Positions 1 through 13,320 of a DNA stretch of 64,000 nucleotides are shown one piece after another. The stretch is from Patiria miniata (taxonomy: Eukaryota > Echinodermata > Asteroidea > Valvatida > Asterinidae). How positions within the stretch are numbered: position 1 is the stretch's first letter; the number at the start of each line of letters is the position of its first letter. The notes under the pieces are model-generated. The model saw only the letters and a program-made list of their open reading frames with translations, did not search any database and was not told the origin of the DNA. Both the position numbers and the translations under genes were made by a program. The DNA lies in the NCBI RefSeq assembly GCF_015706575.1, contig NW_024037059.1:36369058-36433057 (forward strand). The letters run 5' to 3'.

Positions 1-102
1 TTTTAATTATGTCACCTTATTCATATGCGGGAAAAACAACTACTTAGACAAAAACTGTATTCCTCATTCTGCGAAATTTGTGAAGACTAAAATCTTACTC
101 AC

Positions 103-3100
103 TTATTCTCCTCGATGACCTCAAAGATCTTTTCAAACGCTCTTGGTGCAATGCCAGGAAAATTGCCTTCCCTATCACCAATCATCGTAAATGTCTTACC
201 GGAACCAGTCTGACCATAGGCAAAAATACAGACATTGTAGCCGTCCACAGCAGACTGAATCAGGTTCTAGTAATGGAAACAAAATGGCAAATGTGTTATT
301 GACGCCAGGAGAAACAATAATTTTACCTCCAATGAGAGTCAACAAATTATCTAAATTATAGGATGCATCAGAAATAAATGTATGGAAACTTACATTGGTA
401 TCTTCAAAGACATCTGCTTGTGTGCTCTCAGGCATGAAGATATGATCAAACTGGAATTCCTTCAAACCTCGAGTACTTTGAATCTCTACAGAGTACTCAT
501 CGGGTGCCTTGACAACTGAGAAGTTACCCTGGTAACAAGAGGGATAACAAATAATAAACTACTTGATTGCAAGAGTCTTACTTACATTTGATGTAACAGT
601 GATTGGAATGACCTTCATTTGAACCAATGCAAACGCTCAAGAACTCTATGGTTTTATGAATTGGTCAGGGACAAAATCAAATGTAATACAATGTAGTACA
701 AGTGCTAATGAGTTAATAGAGGATGGCCTGACATATCATTCGGGGCAGATTCAAAGAACGGCAACATATGAGATGGCCTTAAAAGAAAATGTAACAGTCA
801 GCCCAAAAAAACTTGGCATTACAGTTCAGTCCAATGCACATACTCTGCCTTTCTCTGTAGAACTGAGTGGTCTGGTCCGACAGTAGACGCGAATCTTGCC
901 TTTCATATCTTCAACCATGTTGTAATATTTCTTCCTCAGCACCTGTAGATGAAATGATTTACACCTGCCTGTCAATTTTAAGTCATTTATTCCATGCCAC
1001 AATGCCGCTGCTTTACCTCGAGAATAAAACTTTTTTTTTATTTTTGAGTGCTCCTTGTGGCAAAAAATTTGATATAAGCGTTGAGTTCTATACGTGAAAA
1101 ACATGTCCAAATTGCCCATTTTGTGCATTTCAACATCATTTTGATGTAAAAAAACACAATTATAGATGACCCCTTTTGTAGTTCTTCTTTCACATCGGTG
1201 TAATAAAAATACACGGCTCTACATCCGAACTGAACAATTAAGTTCGGTTCGGTTCGGAATGGTATGTTCGGCAAATTTTAGTTTGGTTTGGAGGTTCGGA
1301 TCATCAGGAACCTTACTCTACGATTAGTTTGACTAACCCTTTCACTGTTGTAGTTCTCAGTCAGTGTCTTCATCTCACTCTGTAGTTTCTTCAACTCTGC
1401 AGTCTGCTCAGTGACTTTCTCTTTCAGTTCTAAGGCTTCAGCTGCTGCCACGCCCAACAAATCAATCTGATTGGTTAGTTTCTTGATCTCATCCTTGGCC
1501 CCGTCTAGTTCCTACAACAGAAGAAACAAGATTGCATGGTCTATGCGACAATGGTAGGGGGCGCTACACAGTCTGCTCAAAATGGCTCACGTGTGCCATC
1601 TTGTTTTTCCCTCAAATCTCTCTATCAATAATGCCATAGTTTGAAAAGGTCTTGGGCCAATTCATCTTCTAGTGTAAGATTTCTGCTACAAGATACAAGA
1701 GAATTATCAAAGAACAAACCCTACAAATTCTCAAGCAGTTTAAGTAATGTCTTCAAGAAATGTACACCACACCTCAATTAAGGATTGTTGCCAAATCAAG
1801 CCAGAGACAAACCAATCAGAAATCAGAAATAAGAAATCAATCCATGTCTACCTTAGAGGTTGTCTTGAGCTCGGCATCCAGCTCCGTAGCATTCTTCTTC
1901 TCTCGTTCAAATTTCTTCTGCTCCATCTCTAGTTTCTTCTCAAGATCCTTGAGTTGTTTCTCCATCTTCTTTCCAGCTTGTTTCTGTGATGAGGCAAAAA
2001 TGGGTATGCATTCAGGTTATCAATATTGACTGATGATCAAATACATCCAGACGAAGGATAAACACAGAACTACAGATAAGTGACAGCTTGTAAACATAGT
2101 TGCAACCAGTGTTTTTCTTCATAAATCATTAATGTTTCCATTAAATATTATTTATTGAAAACAATTTAAAATCAACAAAAATCCCAGGGTAATCAAAAAC
2201 ATATTGTTTTAGTATTATTTAGGAATTCAATTTTGATTGTTGTCTCCACAGTGGGCTATGTGAATCCATCAAGAGAAATAAGATGAGATTGACTTACATC
2301 AGCTGTCCCTCCAGATTTTGCCTCCTTCACATCCTTCTCCAACTGGCGTATCTTATCCTGATTCTCCTGAATCGTCTTTTTCAATGTTGCAGCTTGTTCT
2401 GTCAATAACTTGATCTTCTTCTCTGACTTGGCATCTGTTCCTCCCTAAACCCGACAGACCAAAACATTTAGATCATCACTTGATAAGAAACATACGACAT
2501 TGCAATGAACGCACAGACTTTGAAAAACTTTTCAGACCCTTCAACTTATCTTTCAATGTCCATCAGCCCTGCCTTTCCCCATGTACCCATAAACCTTGGG
2601 CCCCTGCAGCCCTGATAGCTGGCGCCTCAATTCTTTACCTTTGTACCCCCTGCTGTCCTGCCTGTACCTCCAGCTACTAGTATCTCCTTGTTCTTCTTCT
2701 CCAGTGCTTGTATTTGTTTCTTATTCTCTGCTTCTCTCTGTAAGTATTTCTTCTCGGTAGAAGACACCATATCCTTAGCTTGCTTGTCTTTTTCTGCCAT
2801 TTTTTTCTTCAAGTTATCCTAAAGAGAAAGCAAGTCTCAGGATCATCAATATGCTAAAGGAAGCGAGCTGCAATTGATTCACTCAAGAAAAAGTGCATAA
2901 ATTAATCTAACGCTGAAACTGATCCTCCAGGTTCGGTTCGGTTCAGTTCGGTTCCAGTTTGAATTTTGTTCTTCAGAACATCGGTAAATTTAATTATCTG
3001 TGGTCTTTAATTTTGCCCTTTCATTGCAAGCATTAGCATTCCTAGTGCTATCAACAAATACTTGCAGAACTCTGAACAGACCATTTCCGTTCGGTTTGGT

Positions 3101-6100
3101 TCGGTTCATTTCAGAAATCCATGTTCTGCTATTTTAGTTCTGTTCGGCGATTCAGCTGCAGCACTACGTTAAACTCACACGAGAAACAGCATCTTGCAAA
3201 ATACGAGACCTCCTAATGTTCACAATAGTATTGGCAGGATCATAATAAAAACGCAAAATTAACTCAATTTATACAGGACACTGCATCAATCACGAAGATA
3301 AGGGAACGTGTTCACAACACAGGCTGCGCCTTTGATAACTTCATACTTATCATTAATGTGACTACAAGGTACTGACCATCATGACTTACCTGATGAGCTC
3401 GATTAGCCTCTCTTTCTTTAGCTAGTGATTCATTCGTGGTTTTCAGCTCAATCTTGAGTTTATCCAGATCAGCTGTGCCTCCGATGTTTGCCTTCTGTGC
3501 ATCTTCTTTTTCCTTCTCAGCTTTTTTCTGATGGTCAAAAACAACCACGAGAACAATTTTTTTGAGATTCAGCCAATTCTTTTTCCAAACCAGGTGACTA
3601 CCAGTCAATCAATGTGTATCTCAAGACATTTTTGCACTCTGTCATTACACTGGTGTCCTTACCACTAGCCCCTGTAGTAATGTGATCTCCTTAGCTGTAT
3701 CAACTGGTAGGTTCTGCAATTTCTCCGCTTCCAACACATCTAGGCGTTGTTTTGTTTCTTCAAGTGACTGCATGGGCAACAAAACAATGTTTCGTTACAA
3801 TTTTAAAAGTTTGATTATTCTCAAACAAATGATTTTTTAATTCATATATTAAAAAAATGATAACATGGAAGGATTGTTAGAACACCCTTTCCATAGTTGC
3901 TGTATTCAGTTACCAAGAGGTTCCTTTGGGGAAAATGGAGATGTGCCATTTCAAAGAATGTTGCCCGACAAGAACAGAGTGGTCTTTAAAAATCATGCAC
4001 AATCACAAGTGTTCTCATTTGGGAACAACAGATGTTCCAGGTTTTTCCTAATTATTTTCAACGAGATTCTCCTTTGATTAAACTAACTACAACAAAAGTG
4101 CAGCTCAAGTGAATCTCCAAGATGGCAAGAAACAAGTATTTCATCCCAAACCTTTTCTTTGAGTTTCATCTCAGCGGCTATAGCAACAGTTGCCGTGGTA
4201 ATCTTCCCATCCATCTCTTCCTCCAGACTTCTCTTCTCTCCTCTCAGACTCTCACATTCCACCTTGATCATCTCCAGTTCCTCCTTAGTGTCATCATGAG
4301 CAGATTTCTCATCTTGGAGTTTGCGCTCTACACTGTCTACTTGCTTCTGAAGAGCAGCCAGTTGCGCTCCAAAACCCTGCAAGTACAGACGGATCATTCA
4401 ATCAAAATATTTTTATAAACAAAAATCTAAAACAGAGTTGCCTCCAACTGCATTTCGTACTTTCATACTGCTGCCTCATTTTGAACATGACTCAATATTA
4501 AATATCTTAAAATATGAATTATTTTTGAAACAAAATAGCAGCCCTCCCCCCCCCCCCAAAAAATGGGAATGAACTGTACCTCCACATCATCATCATCAAA
4601 GTCCAGATTTGCTAATGCAGCAGCTGTTGCAGCTGCTGCTGCCCCTCCCCCTGATTCCATCTCAGCTAGTCTCTCTTCCAGCTGTTCTTTTGTTTGCTCC
4701 AATTCTCTTATAGTCTCTTCTTGCTCAGAATTTCTCTCTGTAAGCTGTTCATTTTCCTCCTCCAGTTCTTGGATGCGATCCTCAAGGTCTTGAATTTGTT
4801 GGGAGCTTGCTGGACCTAAGGATAAGAATAAACATACAATGTTTGATTTGTTTTGTACTGTGGATCAATTGGAGCATTCAACGGGTGACACAATCTTCCA
4901 AGTCTTCCTTTCTCTTCTTTCTGTCTTTTTGTTTCAATGTTTACAGCCATACTCACCTGTTGATTGTACTGACACCTGTGCTTCTTTCATTGGTTGAAGG
5001 TCTGCAGGTATCTGCCCTGTCACCAGTATGGACAAAGCAGTGATCTCTGTCTCATTGGAGAGACAGTTAGTGTTGCACTCTTCCAAAGATGCATACAGCG
5101 CCTTGGCCTCTTCATTACTGAAAAAGAAAAAAGAAGTGGATTTTGATCTCATGATATTTTCACAAATTTAAAACAAAAACTTAACAAGCTTCATTTAAAC
5201 TACTTCATTTTAAACTGGTTATAGATGTGATGTGCAGAATCCATTGTTTAAATAGCAAATGCATACATTTGTGTAAACACAACAACTCTTTTTCCTGTTT
5301 GCAAAGCAATACTACTTCATGCTCCTCTGAATTTGTGCATTTCACATCTAGAAGGCATTAATTCCGGGGCACCTGAGTTCAAATATCTGGCCTACCACTC
5401 ACCTGTCTGTCTCCTCAGGAGAGCTGCCATGTTCCTGATTGTAGTTTTCTACCCATAATTCCAAGTCCTGTTTAGCCTTGTCCCTCTTTGCCACCAAGTC
5501 TTCCTTCTCAGCTTTTGCATTCTCCAGTTTTGCAGCACTGTCATCAGCAGATGAACCCTGAATTGCAGACTAAGAAGAAAAAAATAGACAAAATAATAAA
5601 CACTGCATGCACTCTGTGCATAATCAGCAGATGGCATTTTGAATCACTTGTGAGAGCTATATGTGAGGGGACACGACACACTGCGTGTGCGCACTGGTTT
5701 GTGTGCATGGTTTGCGTGCATGTGCACAAACCTGCAACGTCCTTGCATGAGCACCAGACCTACAGCAGCATTGTGTTGAAGTTCCTCCCACCTCTTTGTA
5801 ACCAAATGAAGGGAAGACTTGTACACTGAGTTCACAGCATCAGCCTTCAAGGTATACTCGTTGTAGTGCCCAAGACAGATACAATTGCTAAAATGCTCAC
5901 AATGTGAAGTGTCTGGGTCAACTACATCAGCCTGAACTGCCCTCTATTGACAAACAGAGTCATGTGACCTTCATATGAAGCTTACCTGAGCAACGACTGC
6001 TCCAAGAATCATCTTGAGATGTTTATCATCTTCTCCTGATCCTCTATCTGTATGTTTCTCCTTCTTGCCTACTTTCTTCTTCTCCTTCTCCAATGTCTTC

Positions 6101-9100
6101 ATCTTCTTGTCTTTATCTCTCAGACTGATCTCCATTTCCTTCAGGCGAGTCTCCAGTCCGTTTACTTGTTCCTGAGAAGCTGTGAGTGCAGCTACAGTTG
6201 ACGGATCAGGAATCACAATCTGTGAATTAGAAATAAAAACGAATTAATTCAGAAGTTGCGAAAAGAAAAAATTTACATTCTGTAATCTTCGGTCCAGTCT
6301 GCTGTCAGATGAAGTAGGATGCCAACATAACAGACAGCTCTATACTAATCATTCAGCTGTAACAAACATCTCCTTTGGCTCCAAACTTTGTGAACCATGT
6401 AAATGAGCACCGGCAGGCGAATTCACATTAACGAACAACCAGTATATCATAAAAAAAATTGTTTGTGGGTAATGTCTGATAAAGTGACCTTTAACATAAA
6501 ATTAGTTCTTGAAGAGCAAGACGTTGCGTACCTCTACAGTTTTGACGACAGGTTCAGGTATGCTTGCAGGTTGCGTGTCAGGTGTCTTGCCCTCTTTGAG
6601 AGCAATTAATGTTGCCATCTTGGAATCCAACTCATTCTTCTTAGTCTCTGCCTCTGAGAGCTGAGTCTCTAACTCACGTACAGTCTCTGATCTGTGGATG
6701 TACAGTATTTAATATCACTGGATAGAGTAAGTTCTAATCCTGTCTGTTTTTTCCCCATCAATCACCAAAAAAATTAAATTATTTCACACCAACCACCTCC
6801 CTGTTATCCTCTATAGGGCTTATTTTAATTTGTTTCTTGAATTTTTTTACTACCTGATCTCCAACAGTCATGTAGACTATAATAACCAATTCTTTCTAAC
6901 CTGCTACCTCTTTTTCTCTGTCCGTTCTCATCTTGTCCGTTTCTTCAAATCTCCCTTCCATTATCCAATCACCCAAGATCCTCATAACTCCTTTCCTCTA
7001 ACCACTTACCTATCGTCCTCTGTGGGTTCCCTTCCCATCTGTTCCTTGAAGTCCACCTCCCATTGTCTGATTTCCTCCTTCAGTTGTTGGCTTTCTTCAT
7101 CCATGATTTCCTGATCTTTCTGAGTTGCTTCTACTTGTCCTGAGATCACTCCATCGTTATCTTCCTTGGCCAGAGATGCTAGCGTTGCATACTGAGCCTG
7201 GATGAAATCGTACTTTGTTTGCAAAACCAAAAGATCCTGTGGTTTCCATTGAAAAGAAGAAAAGTACTGGTCAACCAATCCAATATCTACCCATACACAA
7301 ACAAATCATGTTTAAAGCTTAAGTGCATTATACTTCAAAGTGCCAAATCTCACCTTACACATTTGTGACAAGGCAACATGTTTGCTAACTTTTAAGTCTT
7401 TCAAACTCAGCAAAGCAAAACAAGGCAAACTTGGTCTCGTTATTTCTTATTTCCAAAAGGTCCGGAGTGTTAGCTTTTTGTCTGAGTCAAGTTAGACCAA
7501 GGTTACCTTCTGAGATTGTATCAACTGTTTCTCCATCTGTGCTCTCCGATCATCCAATCTCTTTCTTTCAGCCTCAGATATCCCACTGCTGACTACAGCT
7601 GCAGTTGCTGCCACACCCAGGCTTCCTCTCACGGATCCAGTCGCTGATCCCCTCCTTCCTTCCGATCGAAGACTAGTCTGAGATGTCCGTCTTGCTGATG
7701 ATGCTCGCTGTGTTTCTCCATTGATTGTGACCGCTTTGATGTTCGAATCAGTGATGATGGACACAGCAGCAGCACTTGCTCTTGCCTCTTCTAGATCAAG
7801 TCGTAGTTTCTCAACTTCTTCTTGGTGTAATTTCTTCTCGGCCTCTAGTTCTGACTGCAAATTGTCTTCCAGGAGCTAAGTGTAGAATTAAGATTCATTC
7901 TAGGTTATGGCGTTGAATGTAGGTATTTTTGAGTAGATACGAAGTAATAGATTAGAAAATGCTTGGTTTCAGTCATTCTTCCATTGTAGCAGCAAGATTG
8001 CGTTGATTACCAACGAAGTAAATCAACATCACAACGTTCTTGTTTAAATTGGAAATGCAGAAATAAAAAAAATAAGATATGTTAAAATGAATACATGAAT
8101 CTAGTTGACTTCAATACTTCCTCCAATTAAATGGCCAGCATTTCTTTTGGAAAGTGGCCATTGAATAAAAAAAAGGGCTAACTAGATAGGCCTTAGTCAT
8201 ATTTGCTGATTTTAAGTTCATTCATTTGGAGTTTTCACAGTAATCTTACCTTCTTTTCTTCCTCTAATCCTTTTTGTCTGGATGAAAACGATGACTGGTT
8301 TTGATCCAACTGTTGTGTGAGTTCTTGAGTCAGTTCTTCCTGTAATATGAAATGAAAAGTGATGTTAAATTTTACAGCAAAACTTTTCACCAAGTTGAGC
8401 ACAAATCTAATAAGATATTTCAAACAATTCTAACATCGTCTTGTGACATGGGGTTAACTTGTAACCCCAACCTTACCATATCCTCCAAAATCATCTTTGC
8501 AAAATGGAGGATTTTGTAGGATTGAGGCTATATGGCAAAAACGTGTAGCTGAATTTGGAGGATGCACTGTGTCAAGGTCTTGGGCCAGATCTTGTGTTGT
8601 TAATGCTCAGTCATGCTGAATTTAGGCCTAGATTAAACTTGAAATCATCCGCACTGCTCGAGGATGTCACTGGCTCTGCCTCAAGATATTGCCTCTAAGA
8701 CCACATTCAAAGAAGTAATGGATGATTTTGGAGGATTGGGGCCGTATGCAATTTTTACATGGAGGCAGTTGGAGGGATTTTGCAGGATCGAGGTTGCATC
8801 CTAGCAAAAATGTCTAGGGAGTTAGGGTTAATGTAACAATTGGTGCTACAATGTAGCAGACGTACCTTTTCCTTCTCCAATCTGTCAATTTCAATCTTGT
8901 TGATGATGAGTAGTTTCTTCTTCTCTTTCATCAGAGCTTTATTTCTATGATTTAAACTCTGAAACAACAAACATCCAAGTTTTAATTTATCGCTCTCATT
9001 TTAGTCAAAAGAAACTTAATGCTGGATTTACAGTTCACCAAAACACTCATGGTATAACTCAGCCACTATATATAAAGTTATAAGTTATTACCGTCAATGT

Positions 9101-11533
9101 CTCCTCCCAGTACGTCTTATGACTGCCAAAATCTTCTCGATGAATCTCAATCACTTGACGGAACGTTTTCACTTTGTCTTTGTACTGGACACGAAGACCT
9201 CCCACAAACATATTGAACTGGGTCTGGATAAAACAAAAAGAAATTAATAAAGTTGTTAACCTGTGATACAGAAGCACATGTACAGAAATGGAGTTGTGAT
9301 TAACCACGGATATGGAAGAACAGAAAACACGTTAATTGCTTACTTGGGTCTCATCTTCAATGGTCTTGTAAGTGTCTTCTATTTGACCAACGATACGGAG
9401 ATGATTCATCTTCATCTTCTTCATATCATCCATGACCTTAGTCAAACAGTCTCTTGCGTAGACATAGGGAACATAAGCCTGCTGCTCATGCTCCAACTGT
9501 GGAGGCTTCAAGAGAGGACTGGTTCCTGACACAAGACTACGATTGTCTACATAGAAAGAGGCAACAGTGGACGTGTCAAAAAGAATTAGAAATGCTATCC
9601 CAATCATTTTTCACTTAATAAAATTCTTTGATTCGGTATTGTAAAACTACATTTATTTCATTAGTCTATTCAATAATTATATTAAGAAACATCAAGACAA
9701 TACTACTTTACTCACCTCCATTGTTCTTGTGCTCTGTAGCCCTGGTCTTGCTCCCTGACTCCCCAGTCTCATTCAACCCATCAACTCGCTGGTTATCATC
9801 AGCTTCTCTCACACTGATGACAGACTGAGCACGAGATGCACTAGCAGAATGAGTCCCCACCCCTGGGGATCGATTGCGTGTCTGTGGGGATTTAGCTCGG
9901 GTCATTCCGCTTGACTTGGGTCGTGCTGGTGGTGCATCCATGGGTATCTGACTGATGTCATGCATGCTGGACATACTCCAGGCTAAAAATAAACAATTAA
10001 TAATTGAAATTGTAAGCCAAGTTATGGATAGTCTTCTAAAACTTACTTTGCATGCCCTGGGGTCTCTTGACTTGTAAGTTTTCATTATCAAGAAATTTTT
10101 CAAACGTTTTTATTTCTTGGCAATACTCTCAAGAATCTACTACAATTAATTAATGCTAAATCAGCCACAAACCATTCAATTTCTCTGGCAACCCATTGTT
10201 TGTGTTCAGCATATGCTCTGCAGCTCCATATCACTTATCGGTGCCCCATGACTTAGGATACGGAGCAGGGTTGTCCTAGAAATGTTATGACTTACCTTCA
10301 CTTGGCCCTTTCTTCTTAGGTTCTGGATGTGTCTCATCACTGACTGACATTGATACATCTGCATCATCATTGACAGGTGTCACAACATTTCGTTCCTTGC
10401 GTCGTCTCCTCTTCTTTCTTCCCTCCTCTTGTATGGATCCAGCATAGCTGTCTTCATCAAAGGGACTGGTAGACCGCGCATAGGAACCAGCTTCGCTTGC
10501 TGGTTTACCTAGGAGCTCAGTATCTCCAGAATTCACAATGTCTTCCTTGAAGTCCAACTCCTGAGTAATAATAGAGATCATGCCCCATTACTATTTGGCC
10601 TCAAACAAACGTAACGCAATCAATTCTTGGTAAAAGAAATTATTTGATTAGATACAATGAACAGCTGAAAATAGGACAAAATATAACATGTACTAGTTGT
10701 ACAAAAAAAACAGCATTGAAGATAATTGCTACTACAACTTCCTGGCAATAATGTCTGACCTCATCAGTGAAGTCCATCCGATCACCATCCTCGGCTTGTC
10801 TGACTGACACCATACTACCCCCATGACCTTTCAGGTCATAGGTTACATGTTCCTGAGGCAGCTTCTCAACTTCTGTCACTTGATATGCAATATTCTCAAC
10901 TCCCAATTTTTCCTTGGCTGTTGGATTATCATCAAAGTCCTCAACCCAAGCTGCAAAAGAATATCATAAATATAAGTAAAATAGAATAAATAAAACAAGA
11001 GAATGCGAAATACAAAAATATGTTTAGCGTCCTGCCTTTATGAAAAAAAGGAAGTGGGAGGCCCTCCAAAATGGCAACAGATGAAGAGGTCACAATGATG
11101 TCACTGTTGAAAATTTATCATTTTTCGGTTGAAAAAAAAAAGGATGCGGCCTCCAAAAAGGAAGCAGGCAGGGATTCTAATTTTTTTTTCTTATTTCGAC
11201 TAAATAATGGACATTAGCTCAACAGAAACTGCATCAAATAATGCATATTACAAATAATGAAATTCTCATCTTATAAACTTGTTGCTATCATGTAAGATTC
11301 AAAACATAACGTTTCTTTGACAAGTTAGTTGGACGAGTGTAAAACATCTTCACTACATGTACTGTACTTCTGAACCGTTTTTGGTATATTGTCAAAATTA
11401 CTTTAGTTAAAAAATGTTAATTGGAATTTAATAGATACTCACAGTTATGAGACAAGGAGGAGGTTGGTCTATCTGGTTCATCTGTAGGGATAACCTTTGT
11501 CCTCTTGTGTTTTGCTTTCTGCATAGTAGCCAT
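103..11533 (-). CDS. Kinesin-C / KCBP-like C-terminal motor kinesin (3' part missing)
   Basis: Minus-strand microtubule motor. Exons by + coordinates: 103-266, 394-528, 844-942, 1338-1511, 1852-1983, 2298-2444, 2639-2818, 3390-3527, 3663-3767, 4152-4376, 4580-4815, 4957-5117, 5403-5569, 5986-6219, 6532-6691, 7010-7236, 7507-7875, 8250-8339, 8866-8958, 9092-9223, 9344-9546, 9716-9982, 10296-10560, 10760-10950, 11443-11533. All junctions are GT-AG and in phase, giving 1461 codons. The protein has an acidic N-terminus, a basic Ser/Pro/Arg-rich segment (about aa 185-245), a long Lys/Glu coiled coil (about 400-1330), a neck ([17 protein letters not shown], about 1340) and the motor P-loop GQTGSGKT at about 1425-1432. 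The motor continues past the left edge, so the class-specific C-terminus (in KCBP a calmodulin-binding helix) is not visible. A motor after the coiled coil places it in the minus-end-directed kinesin-14/KCBP-related group; sea urchin kinesin-C is the closest relative I recognise. The start is the first ATG of the most upstream in-phase exon. Confidence 0.88.
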
Positions 11534-13320
11534 CCTGATTCATGTACACTACACAGTGAAAGACCATTCATTAAAGATATAGCATGAGTCAAGATATCAC
11601 AAACTGATTTTGTTTTATTAGTTTTACTACTGGCCACTGAATGTGTAGGCCCTACTATTTGACACCATTAAAACTACACATGAAAAGGAATATGTATGTG
11701 AAATTCTCTATTACCAGGGCTACATTAATGTTTCATAAATTATGCGCCTATCAAATGCTTCAATATTTTCTCTGCTGTGCTAAATTGAACTTTGTAGGAC
11801 ATCGCTTTCTGATGGCTGACTGCAGGGAAAAATTAGTTGATGTCCACGACCAACTTGATGTATGAAATTATTCCCTCAAACAAGTTTGTTGGAAAATACT
11901 TTGGAAATGCACTCGACTCACTAGCACTACACAACAATACACCTGTCACTGTCAGTCATGATTGTCAGTGTCAATATCATGTAGGAATGATGTAGTTTTT
12001 TTTCCCCCACTGACAAGTGACATTTCATTGAATTTGATTTTGAAAAAAAGTTGTTATATTACTACGTGTACAAACCCAGTATAAGACTGGTCTGAAAAAT
12101 TTTAAGTGTTTTCCAACTAAATTCTTTAATATTTTCCCTGCTAAATTTCACTTTTACTTAGGACATGTTATCCCTCTCTGGATGGTTGATGATGAGTCAT
12201 TGCAGGAAAAACTAGTTAGACTAGTGGCGTACGTATAATTTTATATGGAATTCTTTGCCAAGACGATTAACTTTGATCTGCTTCCCGTGGGCCAATTAAG
12301 TCATGCAAGTGCAGCAAGCGCAGCTGCAGCGGCCCCCTGGCTGGGGAAATTCTTGGCTGTCGCCCGCTGCCCCGCGCCGCCCCCGTGCGCAGTGGCCAAG
12401 CGCCATGGGTACAATCACGTAGCAATTAGCCAGACAGCGGACGCAGACGGAACCGCGGACCGAATTATGGTCAAACACCAACTTGCCATGAAATTAAATC
12501 TTTCAACCTACCTTAATCACTTTTAAAAGGAAGCCTTAGGAAGATCATAGTGTGCAATATATTGGAGTTAAATTCCGTTTACGTTACGTTCAATTGTCGT
12601 AGTCGTCGGAAAATGGCCGCCATACTTGCTTAAGTTGCCAGGCGAATGTACACTTGTTTACTAGCTGACGTCAATCTTTATTTGTTATGTAAATTCTTTA
12701 TGTAGACATGCAATTTCAGCCGCGCAACATTTGTGAAAAGTTCTTCTCTTTTTTTAATTTTCCATTGTATGATTGTGAAAAAAACATGTGAGCAACGAAG
12801 GAATAAGCTTAATTTAATTGGTTTTTAGCATGGAGGTAGGAAATAGGAATCCACACCTGTTGCTTTTAATTCTCATGCATCGACCATGGCATGATTAACC
12901 ATGAAATTCTATACCTCCATGGATTAACATGTAAAGCTCCCAGCTCCCTAAACTTGTCGCTATAAACGAGTATAATTTAAACTTTTTTTATTCCGAATAA
13001 TTTTGTTAAATCTTTTTGTAGGAATAGTTGTTAACGAAAGTTGCCGGTGGTTTATTATTATATTGGGGGCCGGGGGGGGGGGGGGGATACGGTCTCCGCG
13101 CTAAAAATAACTTTGACGCACAGCGCATGCGTGACATGCAAAGCGTTGCGGATACGTGTTGACATCCTTAGCAACCGGCGCGACGAGGCGATATCGGCGA
13201 TTCTCGAGATCTCATGCTCAGTTAATTCGTGAAAAGTGAAATTTGCTTCAAAATTCGGGGTTACACAAAGCCGGTTTCGGTAGCTTTGGAAAGATCTAAA
13301 AGTTTCTCAAGACGTGTAGG
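11534..13320. other. Intergenic region between kinesin and CFAP210 (head to head)
   Basis: Shared upstream region of two diverging genes. It contains a GC-rich, CpG-containing block at about 12,290-12,460, a GGAAAATGGCCGCCAT motif near 12,609 (YY1-like) and a poly-G run near 13,071-13,086. I saw no conserved coding exon. Core promoters and untranslated exons of both genes probably lie here, but start sites cannot be placed from sequence alone. Confidence 0.6.
13158..13175 (+). promoter_or_regulatory. Candidate RFX X-box-like site upstream of CFAP210
   Basis: Imperfect palindrome of GTTGAC and AGCAAC half sites, resembling the RFX-bound X-box that drives ciliary genes. It lies about 150 bp before the CFAP210 start codon, the usual distance. 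The spacer is longer than the 1-3 bp consensus, so this is a weak match. Confidence 0.3.

Noticed and set aside
570..640. Possible extra kinesin exon with a GTAAGT donor
   Set aside because: Exons 844-942 and 394-528 already join in phase 0 to give the expected neck-to-motor sequence; inserting this would break the motor.
5752..5850. Possible coiled-coil exon in the kinesin gene
   Set aside because: No proper acceptor or donor; neighbours 5403-5569 and 5986-6219 join in phase without it.
12245..12526. 93-codon open frame upstream of the kinesin gene
   Set aside because: GC-rich, no recognisable domain, ends arbitrarily; better explained as promoter/CpG-rich sequence.
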